Shown here: piece after piece, positions 32,232 to 43,665 of the stretch
How positions within the stretch are numbered: the first letter of the stretch is position 1
Layout: each line of letters begins with the position of its first letter
From: Auriscalpium vulgare
Lineage: Eukaryota > Basidiomycota > Agaricomycetes > Russulales > Auriscalpiaceae
Direction: 5' to 3'
Length of the DNA: 64,000 nt
NCBI GenBank assembly: GCA_019915015.1
Contig: JAHBBC010000041.1
Coordinates: 62,001 to 126,000, forward strand
Made by a program: the position numbers and the translations under genes
The notes under the pieces: model-generated
The model's input: only the letters and a program-made list of their open reading frames with translations
Told to the model about the DNA's origin: nothing
The model's database searches: none

Positions 32232-34081
32232 TCATGATTGAGACGCGGCGAACACAGCGTCCCCCCGCGGTGTCCCGCATGCAGAGCAAGCCAGATGGTC
32301 AGGAACGTTGTCCCTGGACACCATCCGAGATAATGATAATGAGCGGACGCATGGCGCGATGCAAAAGTCACGTACAAGGTGCATACGAGGCAAGACCATG
32401 CTGCGCTAGAACCTGCCATTGCACGCTTGTCCGACATGTGCCTAGGATCTGAAGGTTTGGCTCCCAGTTTTCTCTCCACGCGCTGCGCATGTAGCCCAAG
32501 AGACTCTTTCTTCATGAAATTGATCTCGTCTTGGACAAGATTCCCTAGCCCCGTCTTCGCGGCCTTCGTATCACGACGTAACGAGCTCGTGGTCGCGTGA
32601 GGCTCGAGCGTGCCCTGCCTCGTTGGCTGTACCACACGTGCAGGCTGCACCTTGTTTCCCTCCTCGATTAAAGGCGCCGGGATCCTTGGGTGCATGATGA
32701 TGATGTCGCTCCAGTCGTTCAGTGTCCCAGACCGAAGGCTGTCCGCGTCAGAGGCAGCCATCGACTCCAGCATGGTTCGTCGACGATCAACATCTGTTTC
32801 TGGAACGACCTCCACCTCGTCTGATTCATCTCCTGAACCTCTGTTTTCTTCTTTCGGTTCTGTGGAGAAGGCTGCGTCTGTCAATTCAATAGAGCCGAAA
32901 CATCAGTCAAACCGATTCGTTTACCTGACCCTTGCAAAGCACGCAGTCTGTTCTCTGCCGCCAGGGCACGTTCCTCGCGAGCGCGCTTGCTGCAGTGGCT
33001 TTAGATGGCCTCTATATGCACCAGGAGATCTCGCGCACCTTGCTGCCTGTTTCCGAAACCCCGTCCCGGCTTTCTTTCGCCCGTCGTCCTCGATATCGGC
33101 GTTCAGGGCGCGCCCGTCGCCCTCGAAAGTACCAGCCGCCATCACGCGCGACCCCGCTTTGCGCCGCTTTGCCGTCTGCGCGCCGGTGTGCGTGGAGGGG
33201 CCGGCAGTAGGCTGCCTGCGGCGCCTCCGCGCAGGCCGCGCACGGCGTTGCGCACCACCGCACTGGAAAGCGTAAGACACCCGATAAGCGATGTAATGAA
33301 TGGATTGCGCCCACGATGTACTCCGGAAACTCGTCGGCCGTGGCCTGGTCGCCGTCCACGACGGCTGAATCTGCAAGCCTCTTCCCAGAGGACCACATGC
33401 CTGACATGCCGAGCGGCGTTCGGTTCAGCACTGGCCAATGGCAATATTGCCTGCGCTTACCATCGCCATAATAACCCTTCTCTTGCAGCGCCCGGACATC
33501 GTTCCGAAGCTGTGTCCACAACTTTTGAAAGTCTGGTCCATGATTCATGTGCTGCGCGCCTTCAGGCCGGTCCCTCCAACATGTGCTGAGCCACATACCT
33601 TGATATGGGCTAGCTTCAGAGGCAGATAACGGTCAGGGAGCGCAGAAAAGTCGTGTGAACCGGTGTGCGCACCTCGTGGCATAGGGTGCTCATCAACCAG
33701 GCAGTTGGGGCAAAGGTCCCACCGGGACGTCGAAGAACAAGCTCTGACAGTACCGTCACAAACAAGCGCGTAGATCAAGGCGGCTATATTCGTACCGACG
33801 ACCTCGCCAGCTTCCCAATTCCTGCCGGCGAAGACGTTGTTATACTCGTACTACTTGAACGCAAGCGCGTCATTCCTGTGAGGGCATTAGCACAAGGGAC
33901 GACGCACCTCTTCAAGGCTGTTCACCGCGAGCCCGTGCGACTTCATGACTGGCTTTACTTGGGCTGCTAGGGCGCGGAGGAGCTGACGAGCCTCTTCTTG
34001 GTCGGCCATGGGAAGCGCAGAGATGAAGTTGACGTGTGGATTTGGGTTTGCCTCGTTCTCGTTGATGCGCAGGTGAACCAT
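32232..34081 (-). CDS. WLM-domain metalloprotease (Wss1-like) with RanBP2-type zinc finger
   Basis: Predicted zinc-dependent protease of the Wss1/SPRTN group, which cuts proteins crosslinked to DNA. The first ATG is 34079-34081 (MVHLRINENEANPNPHVNF). The WLM domain holds GRNWEAGEVVELVLR and the zinc-binding motif HELAHIKHMNH, followed by GPDFQKLW and GYYGDG. The motif is spread over three exons; the middle one, 33599-33613, is only 15 bases and codes LAHIK. A basic region (RRRRRQ; TAKRRKAGSRV) and a helix (KRAREERALAAENRLRALQG) lead to an acidic linker. At the C-terminus a RanBP2-type finger fits W-x-C-x2-C-x3-N-x6-C-x2-C exactly: WSCLVC, then N, then CSAC, across the last intron. The protein ends TPRGDAVFAASQS with TGA at 32232-32234. 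About seven exons. Confidence 0.88.
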
Positions 34082-34489
34082 GGCGCTCCCAGTCGCCACG
34101 TATGTCGATATGGGTGCGAGCAGCGAGCGCGCCGGAGGGAAGGTGGACGCTCGCGACGGAGGCGGACGCGTACGCGATTGAGACGCGTCTTGCCGCCAGG
34201 GCGCCGCGCCACCCGAGTACTAGCACTGTGACGTCGTTCCCTTCATCACTCGGGAGTTATCGCCTGCTCAAGACCACGTCGTCGTCGCGGCCGCTCACGC
34301 GCACGGAGGATCCACTGCTCCAGACTACTCCCTCGCGCCCAGTTTCCCTCTCGCGCCGCCAAAGGCCGATCGACATCTAATCAGTGGGCTAGACGCGTGG
34401 ACTAGGCGCAAGGCCTCTTTCCTCGGCTCTCCTCCATAACCTCCGACAGACCCGCTTGCCGTTCGCCTCCGAGCGTACTTAAGCCCTCC
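34082..34489. promoter_or_regulatory. divergent promoter between WLM protease and PFK genes
   Basis: 408 bases lie between the two start codons. The PFK side is C/T-rich with TACTTAAG at about 34477-34484. No clear TATA box is found on the other side. Both promoters must lie here by layout. Confidence 0.4.
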
Positions 34490-37468
34490 ATGGCCCACGT
34501 CGAAAACCCCCCACACAAGATGAAGATCGCAGTGCTCACGTCGGGGGGAGACAGCGCAGGCATGAATGCCGTGGTCAGGGCGGTGGTCAAGGCCGGCATC
34601 CTCAAGTGCGTCCACGCACAATCTGCTATTGGATCCTTCTCACTCACGGGTGGCGTTTTTTTTTGTAGAGGTTGCGAGACATGGATCGTGCGCGAGGGCT
34701 ACGAGGGCCTCGTCCGCGGCAACGCTGACGCCGAGCCCACCGAAACGCCGTCCCTCAAGCCCGCGGTGGACGTCAAAGTGCGCGAGCCATCCTTCATCCA
34801 GAACTTGCGTTTCGGCGATGGCGAGCTGCTTCGAGACGGGACGGGCGACCATACAGGCGGGCGCACACTAAAGGGCCGCTACATCATCCGTGTCGGCTGG
34901 GACGATGTGCGGGGCTGGTTTGCAGAGGTATGTCGAGGAGCTCGTCGTGCGAGTGTGCGCTGAGCGGGACTGTCTAGGGCGGGACGTTGATTGGCACGGC
35001 GCGTTCGGCTGCGTTCCGCACCCCAGAGGGCCGTCTGAAGGCCGCATACAACTTGATCAAGGAGGGCATTGACGCCTTAGCCGTATGTGGAGGTGATGGC
35101 TCCCTCACTGGTGCAGATGTCTTCCGGGCGGAATGGCCTCAGCTCCTGCAGACGCTGCATGCGAATGGTGTGCCCTCTTTACATCTCGTCGTATGCGGAC
35201 ATTGATGCAATATACGCAGGCCAGATAACAGACGAACAACTTCAAAAACATGGCCACCTCAGGATCGTCGGCCTCGTCGGATCCATTGATAACGACATGT
35301 CCATGACCGATCTCACCATCGGAGCACCGACCGCCCTTCACAGGATTTGCGAGGCTATCGACAACATACACTCCACCGCCAACTCACATTCTCGCGCATT
35401 CGTACTTGAAGTTATGGGCAGGCACTGCGGCTGGCTGGCCCTCCTCGCCGGCGTCAGGTACGGGCACATATCATATACCTCGATGCCGCCAAGGCTAATC
35501 AACGTAGCTCCGGCGCGGACTTTGTGTTCATTCCCGAGCGCCCACCGCAGGCGGACCCATGGGAGGACATGATGTGTGACGCTATTAAACGCCACCGCGA
35601 AATCGGCAAGCGCAAGACCATCGTCATCGTCGCGGAAGGCGCCCATGACTCGCAGCTGAAGCCCATCCAGGCGTCGTACGTGAAGGACGTCCTCGCGGAC
35701 CGCCTGGGCCTGGACACTCGCGTCACGACGCTGGGCCACATCCAGCGCGGCGGCCGCCCATGCGCGTGGGACCGTATCTTGGTATGGCATCAATTCGCGA
35801 TATCTGGACCATGTTGGATGACGAGTTTTTCAAGCCTACGCTGCAAGGTCTTGAAGCCGTCGATGCGCTGTTGGAGGCGACTCCAGACAAGCCATCGTAT
35901 ATGATTGGCATGCGTGAGAACAGGGTGACGCGTGTGCCTTTGATGGAGGCAGTTGCAATGGTAAGATTGTCTGTTCATGAGCCCATGACACTCTGAACGA
36001 TCGTGCACAGACTCAGTCGGTGACGGCTGCGATCAAAGCAAAGGACTTCGAGAAGGCAATGTCTTTGCGTGATCCTGAATTTCAAGAGAGTCTGAAAGGC
36101 TTCTTTGCGACTTCCACACTCGAAACAGAGATGCTGCTGCCGCCTGCAAAGGTAAGACCCGCCTTATTGCGATCTCGCAAGCATCCTAAATTATGTCCCT
36201 CAGAGGATACGGGTTGCGATCATGCAGTAAGTCGCGGCACGCGGTAGTGTATACAGGTGCTCACCTTTTTGGTGTTCAGTATGGGTGCTCCAGCTGGTGG
36301 TATGAATGCAGCTACACGCGCTGCTGTCCGCTACTGCCTCAGACAAGGCCACACACCATTGGCCATCTCCAACGGTTTCCGAGGCTTGCTCGACGACAAC
36401 ATCTACGAACTGTCCTGGCTCGGCGTTGACAATTGGATGGTCCGCGGCGGCTCTGAGCTCGGAACCAACCGCCAGCTGCCCGATGTCGACCTGGGTGCGG
36501 TGGCAGCGAAGTTCCAGGAGCATGGCATCCAAGCGCTCCTCGTGATCGGCGGCTTCGAAGCATTCAACTCGCTGGTGATACTCGAGGAAGGGCGGAAGTA
36601 CTACCCTGCGTTCCACATCCCCATGGTGCACATTCCCGCGACGATCTCGAACAATGTACCCATGACGGAACTCAGTCTGGGAACGGATACAAGTATGAAC
36701 GCCCTTGTGGACGCATGCGACGCGATCAAGCAGAGCGCATCGGCCAGCCGGAATCGTGTATTCGTCGTGGAAACGCAGGGAGGAATGTGCGGGTATATCG
36801 CGGTGATGGGAGCTCTGGCTGTGAGTTTGTTTTGTCCTCTTGTACGCCCAGGAACTGACTTATTGGTGTAGGTTGGAGCGAGCATCGTCTATACACCGGA
36901 AGCTGGCATTGACCTCAACATGCTACGTGCTGATGTGAAATTCCTGAAAGCCCGCTACGGGCTTGATGTCAAGGGCAAGAGTGAAGGGCGTATTGTTATT
37001 CGGTGCGTGTTGGTCCGCGTGTGAGGCCGCATAGGTGACATATTGACCGTGCGCAGGAGCGAAAAGTCTTCGTCAATCTACACCACAGACGTGATCACAC
37101 AGGTGTACAAAGAGGAGGGCGGAGCACTGTTCGACGCGCGCGGGGCGTCTTTGGGACACACACTGCAAGGCGGCGTGCCGTCGCCGTTGGACCGTGCGGC
37201 CGCGGTGCGGTTCTCGCTGAAGAGCATGGCGTTCATCGAGCAGCAGCACGAAATCCTGATGAAGCAGCCGGCCAAGACGAGAAATGCGGCGCCAGAGTCT
37301 GCGGCGGTGATCACGATCCAGAGCTCGTCGATCCAGTGGGTGCCGGTGAAGGAGATGGTGGCCCACGCGGACATGAAGCTGCGGCGGGGGAAGCACACGT
37401 GGTGGCAGGACATGAAAGGGCTTGTGGAGACGCTTGTCGCGCGTCCACAGCTGATTGGGCTGCCGTAG
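34490..37468 (+). CDS. PFK1: ATP-dependent 6-phosphofructokinase (eukaryotic two-domain type)
   Basis: Predicted cytosolic enzyme phosphorylating fructose 6-phosphate to fructose 1,6-bisphosphate, the committed step of glycolysis. The ATG at 34490 gives [29 protein letters not shown]. The N-terminal half carries the catalytic motifs: [53 protein letters not shown] and [16 protein letters not shown]. The C-terminal half is the degenerate regulatory copy: [54 protein letters not shown] and [14 protein letters not shown]. The joined length of about 800 residues fits the gene-duplicated fungal and animal enzyme. About ten introns, including one at 35782-35834 inside the DRIL-PTLQG region. The stop is at 37466-37468. 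Confidence 0.95.
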
Positions 37469-37697
37469 AAGAAAGAACGGAATGTAATGTACTTAGAGTT
37501 TGTAGACAACAGGCAAAGATTCGGACAATGGAGAGTGCGGGGCGCGTGTGGCCGGGACGCGTCCGGAGAGGCCGGTTGATGTGGCATGGATTGCAGCTCC
37601 GCCTCAAGTTGTCGAGGCGGGGCGCGCGCGTTCTGACACGGCATCACAACGCGCCTCGTCCCGCTTCGTGCTGCTCGCCGTCGAACAACACCCAGCC

Positions 37698-39083
37698 ATG
37701 CCCGCCTACCCCCAGTACACTGCCCCCCTCACCGGCGCGGCCAGGCCACCGCTGCCCGTCGACCATTTCAACCCCCATCTCAAAACAAGTCCGTATCGCG
37801 CTTTCTCCAGGAGCCCAGCCTCACCTTTCCCTCAGTTTCCGCCAGCACCATACCCGCCGTGAAGTTCCAGGAGATCATTCGGGAGGGGCAGTCGACCATT
37901 GTGCGCCCGTACACTGTGTTTGCTTGTGCATATACTCACCGATCCGTCCTTCCTAGGTCGCACGCATGAAGGTCCCCACGGTGCGTTCATATCTCTGAGG
38001 CCCGTTCTGTACATCACGCTCAATCCACGCTTCTACTAGCCTTCTGGACATGCGTTTATTCTGCGCCGTCTCGATACCGGCGCGATCAGCCTCACCACGA
38101 TGTTCCGCGCAGCGTTCCCCACCGCCAGTGAAGAATCGGAGCGCGAGGAGGCCGCCTGGGTGAAAGCCAACTACGACCTTTCGGGCACTAACAAGGCCGG
38201 CAAGGCTCGCTTTGCTGGTACTTGGGTCGGCCCCGGTGTCGCCCAGGAGATCGCAGACGCATACTCGCTCACCCCGATCCTGGAACCGCTGACGAGCGCT
38301 GAACCCGACCCAAATATGGAGTACAGAAAGTCATCTAGGGCCCAACAACAGACACCAGATAAGCCAGCTTCTGCTGTCAAGCAGCTCCCGACGCCTTCGC
38401 CCTCTATGACGACGCCGAACCCGCCCAAGCGCAGTCGGCGGGAGGCGTCGCCCGCGCCCCGTGTCGCGTCGACTTCCCCCACCAAGCCACCGTCGACCGC
38501 GTCTGCTCTCCCCATACGCCGCTCTGCGCGCACGGCTAGCCCCGCGCCGACATCCCTCCCCAAGCTGATCGCGACGCCCATCAAGCCCGTGTCGCCCAAG
38601 GTCACGCGCTCGCAGAAACGCCGCGTCGAGGTTGCGACGCCCGCTGGCTCGGACGAGACTGCTGTCGACGACGAGATCGCCGAAATCCAGGGGCCCGACA
38701 TGAGCGCAGATATTGCGGAGCAGAAGGAGATGATTGCGGCGTTCAAGGCGCAGAGGGAGGCGGCTCTGAACGAGCAGGAGAGTGAGGATGTGGGGATGTC
38801 GACGGATGGGGAGCAGGACAAGAAGAGGGATCGCGAGGAGGAGGACCCGCCGTTGCAGTTCGATTTCAAGGAGCCCGGCGCAGAGACAACGCTGGAGCGG
38901 CAGATCGCGACCAACCGCCGCATCCGGTTCCCCGAGATGACGACCCAACGGAAATCGCTAGCTTGGGGTGTGGCTCTTTTTGCCGCCGCGGCTGGAGCTG
39001 TGTAAGTTGTGCAATCCTACTGTTCTCGGTCGGCGCAGCTGATGTCTTTTTTCAGAACGTACCTGCCGAATCCCTGGTTCTAA
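37698..39083 (+). CDS. bqt4: Bqt4-like KilA-N/APSES-fold inner nuclear membrane protein
   Basis: Predicted membrane protein that tethers chromosome regions (telomeres, heterochromatin) to the nuclear envelope, as Bqt4 does in fission yeast. Exon 1 starts at ATG 37698 (MPAYPQYTAPLTG). After splicing come IPAVKFQEIIREGQSTIVARMKVPT and then PSGHAFILRRLDTGAISLTTMFRAAFP. These form the APSES/KilA-N-like fold characteristic of Bqt4. The rest of the domain includes NKAGKARFAGTWVGP and LEPLTSAEPDP. A long disordered region rich in Ser, Pro and Thr-Pro follows (about 145-310), with an acidic part. The C-terminus is one membrane span, LAWGVALFAAAAGAVTYLPNPWF, completed in a last exon that ends with TAA 39081-39083. 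Five exons. Start codon and introns 1-3 fit consensus splice sites. Confidence 0.85.
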
Positions 39084-39480
39084 TGTCTCGTTCGCGCCGC
39101 TCTCCCCATCCGTGTCGCACACCTGCTGTCTATTTCTGTCCCTCATATAATATCATCTGGTAGGTATCCCTCCGCCGCGCAATCGCCCTCGCCCCGTCAT
39201 GCCTTCCGCTGCTGTATCATGACGACCGCCCAGCGACACATAGTTCCCTCCTTCCACTATCTTCCGCATTCAGAACATATGTGTGATCTTGTATTTGTCG
39301 TACTCTGATGCTCTCGGTATTTCACGTTTTTATTCTGCGACTCGCGCTTCCCCTACGTAGTACACTTAGTTCTTTTTGGATTCTCGCTTCCGGTCTGTCT
39401 CTGATATGTATCTAGCTGTTCAGTCAAAAATTTAGCCGAATGCCAGCAGAGACTCCGTTCAGGAAGGATGCTACAGTGGT
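39084..39480. other. convergent 3' intergenic region
   Basis: 397 bases between the stops of the Bqt4-like gene (plus) and the paraoxonase-like gene (minus). No gene or repeat is seen. Confidence 0.5.
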
Positions 39481-40829
39481 TCATGGTGTACAGACCAACA
39501 TTCCTTCGTCATACAATCCGGTAACGTAGAGGACACCCGTCTTGTCATCTACCATCCCGGTAGAAGACGACGAAAAGGCCGTCCCGTTGCTCTGATACAG
39601 GGTTTGCAAATCATAGCCTGCTGGCTCCGCCACTTTGCGCGACGCAGAAACAGGAGCCTTCGCATCGAAGACCCTCCGCCGTCCCGCAGCCGCGCCCCGT
39701 GTGATGGGCGTGAGGGACATGACCCAGCTCGGCGCGCGCTTGCCTGTGACGTTGTTCGCAATGTCGGCGAGGGACGGGAAGTGCGGGTGTCCGGCGACGA
39801 CGAGCGTGCCTGCGTGGTCGAAGTCCACGTTGTCCGTCGCAAACGGCAGCTCCACGCGCTCCTTGAAGGTAAGTGCGTCCGTGCGAGGGTCGCGCTTGTA
39901 GAAGAAGACCTCGTCGGTCGACGTCGCTGCGACGGCCAGGACGTCCCCATCCCCGCGAGACAGCGCCATGCCGTTGGCGAACGGCACGCCCGCCGCGGCG
40001 ACGATGTACTGGACCTTCTGTGATGCAGGATCATCCAGCAAGCGGACATGGGTGACCCAGCCCAGCGGCAGCCCGAGTAGGGACTCGGCCAGGGGGAGAA
40101 CCGCACCTGCGATGCCAGGGATACGGCGGGTGAAATAGTGGTCCTGCGTGACGTAGAAGCTCGTCGGTGAGACGGCCGCGATTGCGTTCGGCGACACAAT
40201 GTCCGGAGACTCGAGGGTGCGCACCCACCGCGCGACGTGCGGCTTGTCCCAGGAGAGTGCGAACTGCTCGATGGTGCTCGCTGCGCGCGCGTGGTTCGTC
40301 GTGAAGAGCGTCGATGGCTGGCCTGCGCGGGCAGGAAGGATGTCGAAGCCGAGGGGGTGGAAGTCGTGCCCTTCTGGATAGCCCTCGAATGCGATCTGGC
40401 GGGGCGGCGAGTGCCTCTTGGAGGGGTCGTAGAGCCACAGCGCACCGCGCGGGTCTGGGTTCGCGAGGGGCCCCATGACGGTGTTCCACGCCAGGCGCCC
40501 CGGGTCGCAGGCGATGATGATGAGGCGTGCGGCGACGGCCCCCTGCGCGTCGAGACGGTCCCAGAAGCGCGCGTCCTCGCAGAAGGTCATCGCGCTGGGC
40601 GGCGTGCTGCGGATGGTGTTGCAGTGGGTCTCGTGGGCGCCGCCAGAGTAGTATGCGATAGGGAAGTCATAGGTGGGGAGGATGGTGTTGCGCACGACTT
40701 TACCGCGCCATACGAGCGCCGCCTGCGTGGCGAACACCGTTTGATGAGCGGTTATTTGGTGAGAAGTCGTGCAGGGTTACGCACCACGACCGCGACGAGA
40801 GACGAGAGGGCCAACGTCCGTCCTGCCAT
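39481..40829 (-). CDS. paraoxonase/arylesterase-like six-bladed propeller protein
   Basis: Predicted calcium-dependent lactonase or esterase of the paraoxonase family. A short first exon from ATG 40827-40829 codes MAGRTLALSSLVAVVV and joins AALVWRGKVVRNTIL, forming an N-terminal signal anchor. Exon 2 then runs uninterrupted to TGA 39481-39483. Paraoxonase landmarks appear in order: CEDARFW, GHDFHPLGFDIL, NHARAASTIEQF, SPNAIAAVSPTSFYVTQDHYF, FANGMALSRGDGDVLAVA and TDNVDFDHAGTLVVAGHPH. Several of the acidic and Asn positions that bind the two calciums in human PON1 are matched in context (the E-D pair, PNA, ANG, TDN). The uncleaved hydrophobic N-terminus also fits PON1. The true substrate is unknown. 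Confidence 0.88.
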
Positions 40830-40933
40830 GTCAAAGCACTAGACGCCTGCAGAGCAGTCTGGGACTTGGGCGGGCGGGCGACGGAGTGTGCGAGGGGACA
40901 GGAGGACGCATGTGTCGTCGAAAGATGGAGAGA

Positions 40934-40940
40934 CTTTATA
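40934..40940 (-). promoter_or_regulatory. TATA box of the paraoxonase-like gene
   Basis: The minus strand reads TATAAAG about 105 bases upstream of the ATG at 40829, a plausible core promoter position with a leader of about 75 bases. Confidence 0.6.
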
Positions 40941-41122
40941 CGTGCGCGGCGGGGCGAGCGCTGGCGCTGAGTCCCGTCACGGTCCCGCTTGTGTCTTTAG
41001 CTAGCAGTCCGCCCACCATCCCATCAACGCTGACATGACCTTGGCGGTCAGCAGTTCTGATCCTTGACGCTCGGCATATATCAGGCCAAAGATCATTCCA
41101 CTGTTTGCCGCAACCCAACATT

Positions 41123-43223
41123 CTAGGACGACGGTCGTAGGAATACCAGAACACCCTCACTAGCACCGACCTCGACTGCGTTCCCATGCAGATATTCAGT
41201 CACCTCCACCCCGTTGGCCCTCCCATCCGCATAACTCTGCCCCGCCCACACAGTGCTTGTCGAATCTGTTTCGTCCATACCAGGCGCTGTCATCCGCTTC
41301 ACCGTGACACCCGTCGCTGGCACTCCGGCCTCCGCTAGGACGCCAGACAGATCAAGAGACACCGCCCGAGCAGCGGCTTCATCGGCCGTGGTAGACACAT
41401 TCCGGTGCGCCATATTCAGGATTGCGAGCCTGCCGAGGTGCTGCGCGTCCCATATCGCATAAAGAGCAATGTCCGGCTGCTGGGGAATGGGGACGAGAGA
41501 GATCCGCGAAGTGCCAGACCGGCCGATGGTTTCTGCGATAAAGAGATAGGCAACAAACGAGGGTGATGCACGGGCTACGCCGTAGCGTTCTGTGTCGACA
41601 GGGTACCAGAGGTCATACTATGAGATCCAATATGTCAGTCTTTTGAGCACGCAGTGTACCATTCAACGTACCCAAGAAAATCCGGGCCTGACCCAATGTC
41701 AGCGACAAGCATTGGTAGCGAAGCGCATATACACTCACGTATTAGCCTGAGTACCACTTTGTAGCACCAGGGTTGCTCCTTGGTGCAGATACATCCGTGA
41801 TATGTTCACCGAAGCGCCGTAAAGCACAGCTGCAACAGAAGTTGTTGAATAGCGAATGCAAGGCATCGATCGCGTTGCAGATACTTACTATCGGCCAGCC
41901 AGAGGGCCTGTCCGAACGTGTTTGTCACATTCTCTTTTCCGGAGCAGGAGACAGAGTTGTATTCGCCGACCACGAATTCCTTTCCTTGACGATGGGCAGC
42001 AGCAATTTGAGGATTCCACAAGTTGACGTATGACTGGATAGCGGTGGCTTCAGCAGTCTGAAGTTCAGCTGACGCGTAGATGCATACCGTGATATTCGTG
42101 TGATTAACCAAGTGAGGTAAGGTTGCCAGTGCATTTCTAACAGGATCACACGTCGAATATTGGTACCTTGAGTGGAAGAGAGAAAAATCAGCGGGAGAGC
42201 ACAATGGGCATGCTCAAGTAGTCAACATACATGTGCTGATTGAATAGCTTGATGACACCGGTCGTGTCGACACCCTCGTTGATGATATCAACTGTGGTCA
42301 TCGCCGCGCCAGGGACGGGATCATCTGCAAAGCTTCCCGCCTGGAAAATTGCTCGAGGCAGAGACAGATTGTGCGTTAACACAGCAGTCCAGCCGAGAAA
42401 GTCCGCAGTGTAGTCTGCGGAGGCCCATCCCGCTGGCCGCGAGCCACCGGCGTAGTGGTCTGCTTCGTTGCCCACTTGATACGAGCAAGATGAGCTTCCA
42501 ACAAACAGCGAGCTGGAAGTGCTCTTACATTCAAAAGCGCGAATCCTGTCCCAGCCGATATATTCCAAGGCTGCGGCAAGTTCGTCTCTGGCGATCTTGA
42601 TCGTCTCGTTCCCTAGGTTGACATTGATGACGAACATGGTGGAGTTCGGGAACACATTCAAGGATTCGTAGTAGGCCGGGCCGCTGTGTCCCCGGTGTTG
42701 TTCAATCAATGATTGCATCGAATGTCTCAGCAGTGCTTACAAAGTGGTCCGGTATACTCCACCGGCCTGGGCATAGTATGAGCAATTATTTTCAGAGCGA
42801 AATCAACAAGAGAAGCACCTACCGAGCTTTCGGTCAGAACAAGAGCAGGACCGTCAGGATTAAAGATCGAACTGTCTCTATGGATGGATGTTCGCGGAGT
42901 CAGGACGCATTGGAAGCGTAAGCGGCTACTCACATCGTGATTCCACCTGGACGAAGATCAGGGCCCACTCCTGTCCTGCTCTCCAAGTGTTGCATCAAGG
43001 CTCTCGTCAGCACATTTGGGCTCGAATTGTTCCCACCATACGAGGTGAGATATGCAGGCTCAATAGAAAGTGACGCCAAGGCCCGTTCCAGTACTTGCGA
43101 TGCGCCTACGGGGCTTGACGAGATGGGTGAAAGGGATACAAGTTGGATAGCTCGGAGTTGGGGAGCGAGGGCAACAGCAACCAAGAATGAGAGTAACAGC
43201 ATGGCTGCATGGAGCTTGCCCAA
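41123..43223 (-). CDS. secreted GH79-family beta-glucuronidase-like enzyme
   Basis: Predicted secreted glycosidase of family GH79 acting on glucuronic-acid-bearing glycans. The protein starts MGKLHAAMLLLSFLVAVALAPQLRA (signal peptide). A second in-frame ATG at 43200-43202 may be the real start, because a TATA-like TTATAGA sits only about 18 bases before the first one. Landmarks: TSYGGNNSSPNVLTRALMQ, MFVINVNLGNETIKIARDELAAAL, the likely acid/base region VGNEADHYAGG, the likely nucleophile region FVVGEYNSVSCSGKENVTN, and FGQALWLAD. The C-terminal beta-domain (GH79C) ends NAVEVGASEGVLVFLRP, with the stop at 41123-41125. About ten introns; several near 41450-41760 are approximate. Family confidence is high; substrate is inferred. 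Confidence 0.87.
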
Positions 43224-43665
43224 GTATCAAAGGGCGGTCTTCTATAAGTATGTGACTTTTTGCCACGTCATGATGCACGAGAAAAGCATGTAGTGAACCC
43301 CGTACTCGAAGTTCGAAGGGTTCCAGGAGACCCGTGGCTACGAAGCACCACTTGACCGGTGGATGAGGATTGACTAGGCACGCGGGGCACGACAAGGATG
43401 GACTGCGGACTGAGGCAGGCTCCGCGCATCGTTACCATAGGTCATGGTGGAAGGACACCTGCAAGAGAAGGTGGCCACTTGTGTTGAAACTTTCGGCTCG
43501 ACCCGGACCGACGGGCCGCCCTCCTCATCATGATGGTGGTTTGTCACGGACTCCGACCGACTCACGGTGACCAGCCTCAGGCTCTTGGCCTCCGGCAGAC
43601 GTTCGCAGAGCCAATTTGCTTGCTCTTGCCCTACGAGTTCTTTACAGCCGCCGATTCCACGCGCA
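43224..43665. promoter_or_regulatory. divergent promoter between GH79 and CTU2 genes
   Basis: 442 bases between the two start codons. A TTATAGA element on the minus strand at 43241-43247 probably serves the GH79 gene. No TATA box is obvious for CTU2. Confidence 0.4.

Noticed and set aside
35771..35840. Apparent break in phosphofructokinase after DRIL
   Set aside because: It is a 53-base GT...AG intron (35782-35834). The joined sequence DRILPTLQG continues as expected for the family.
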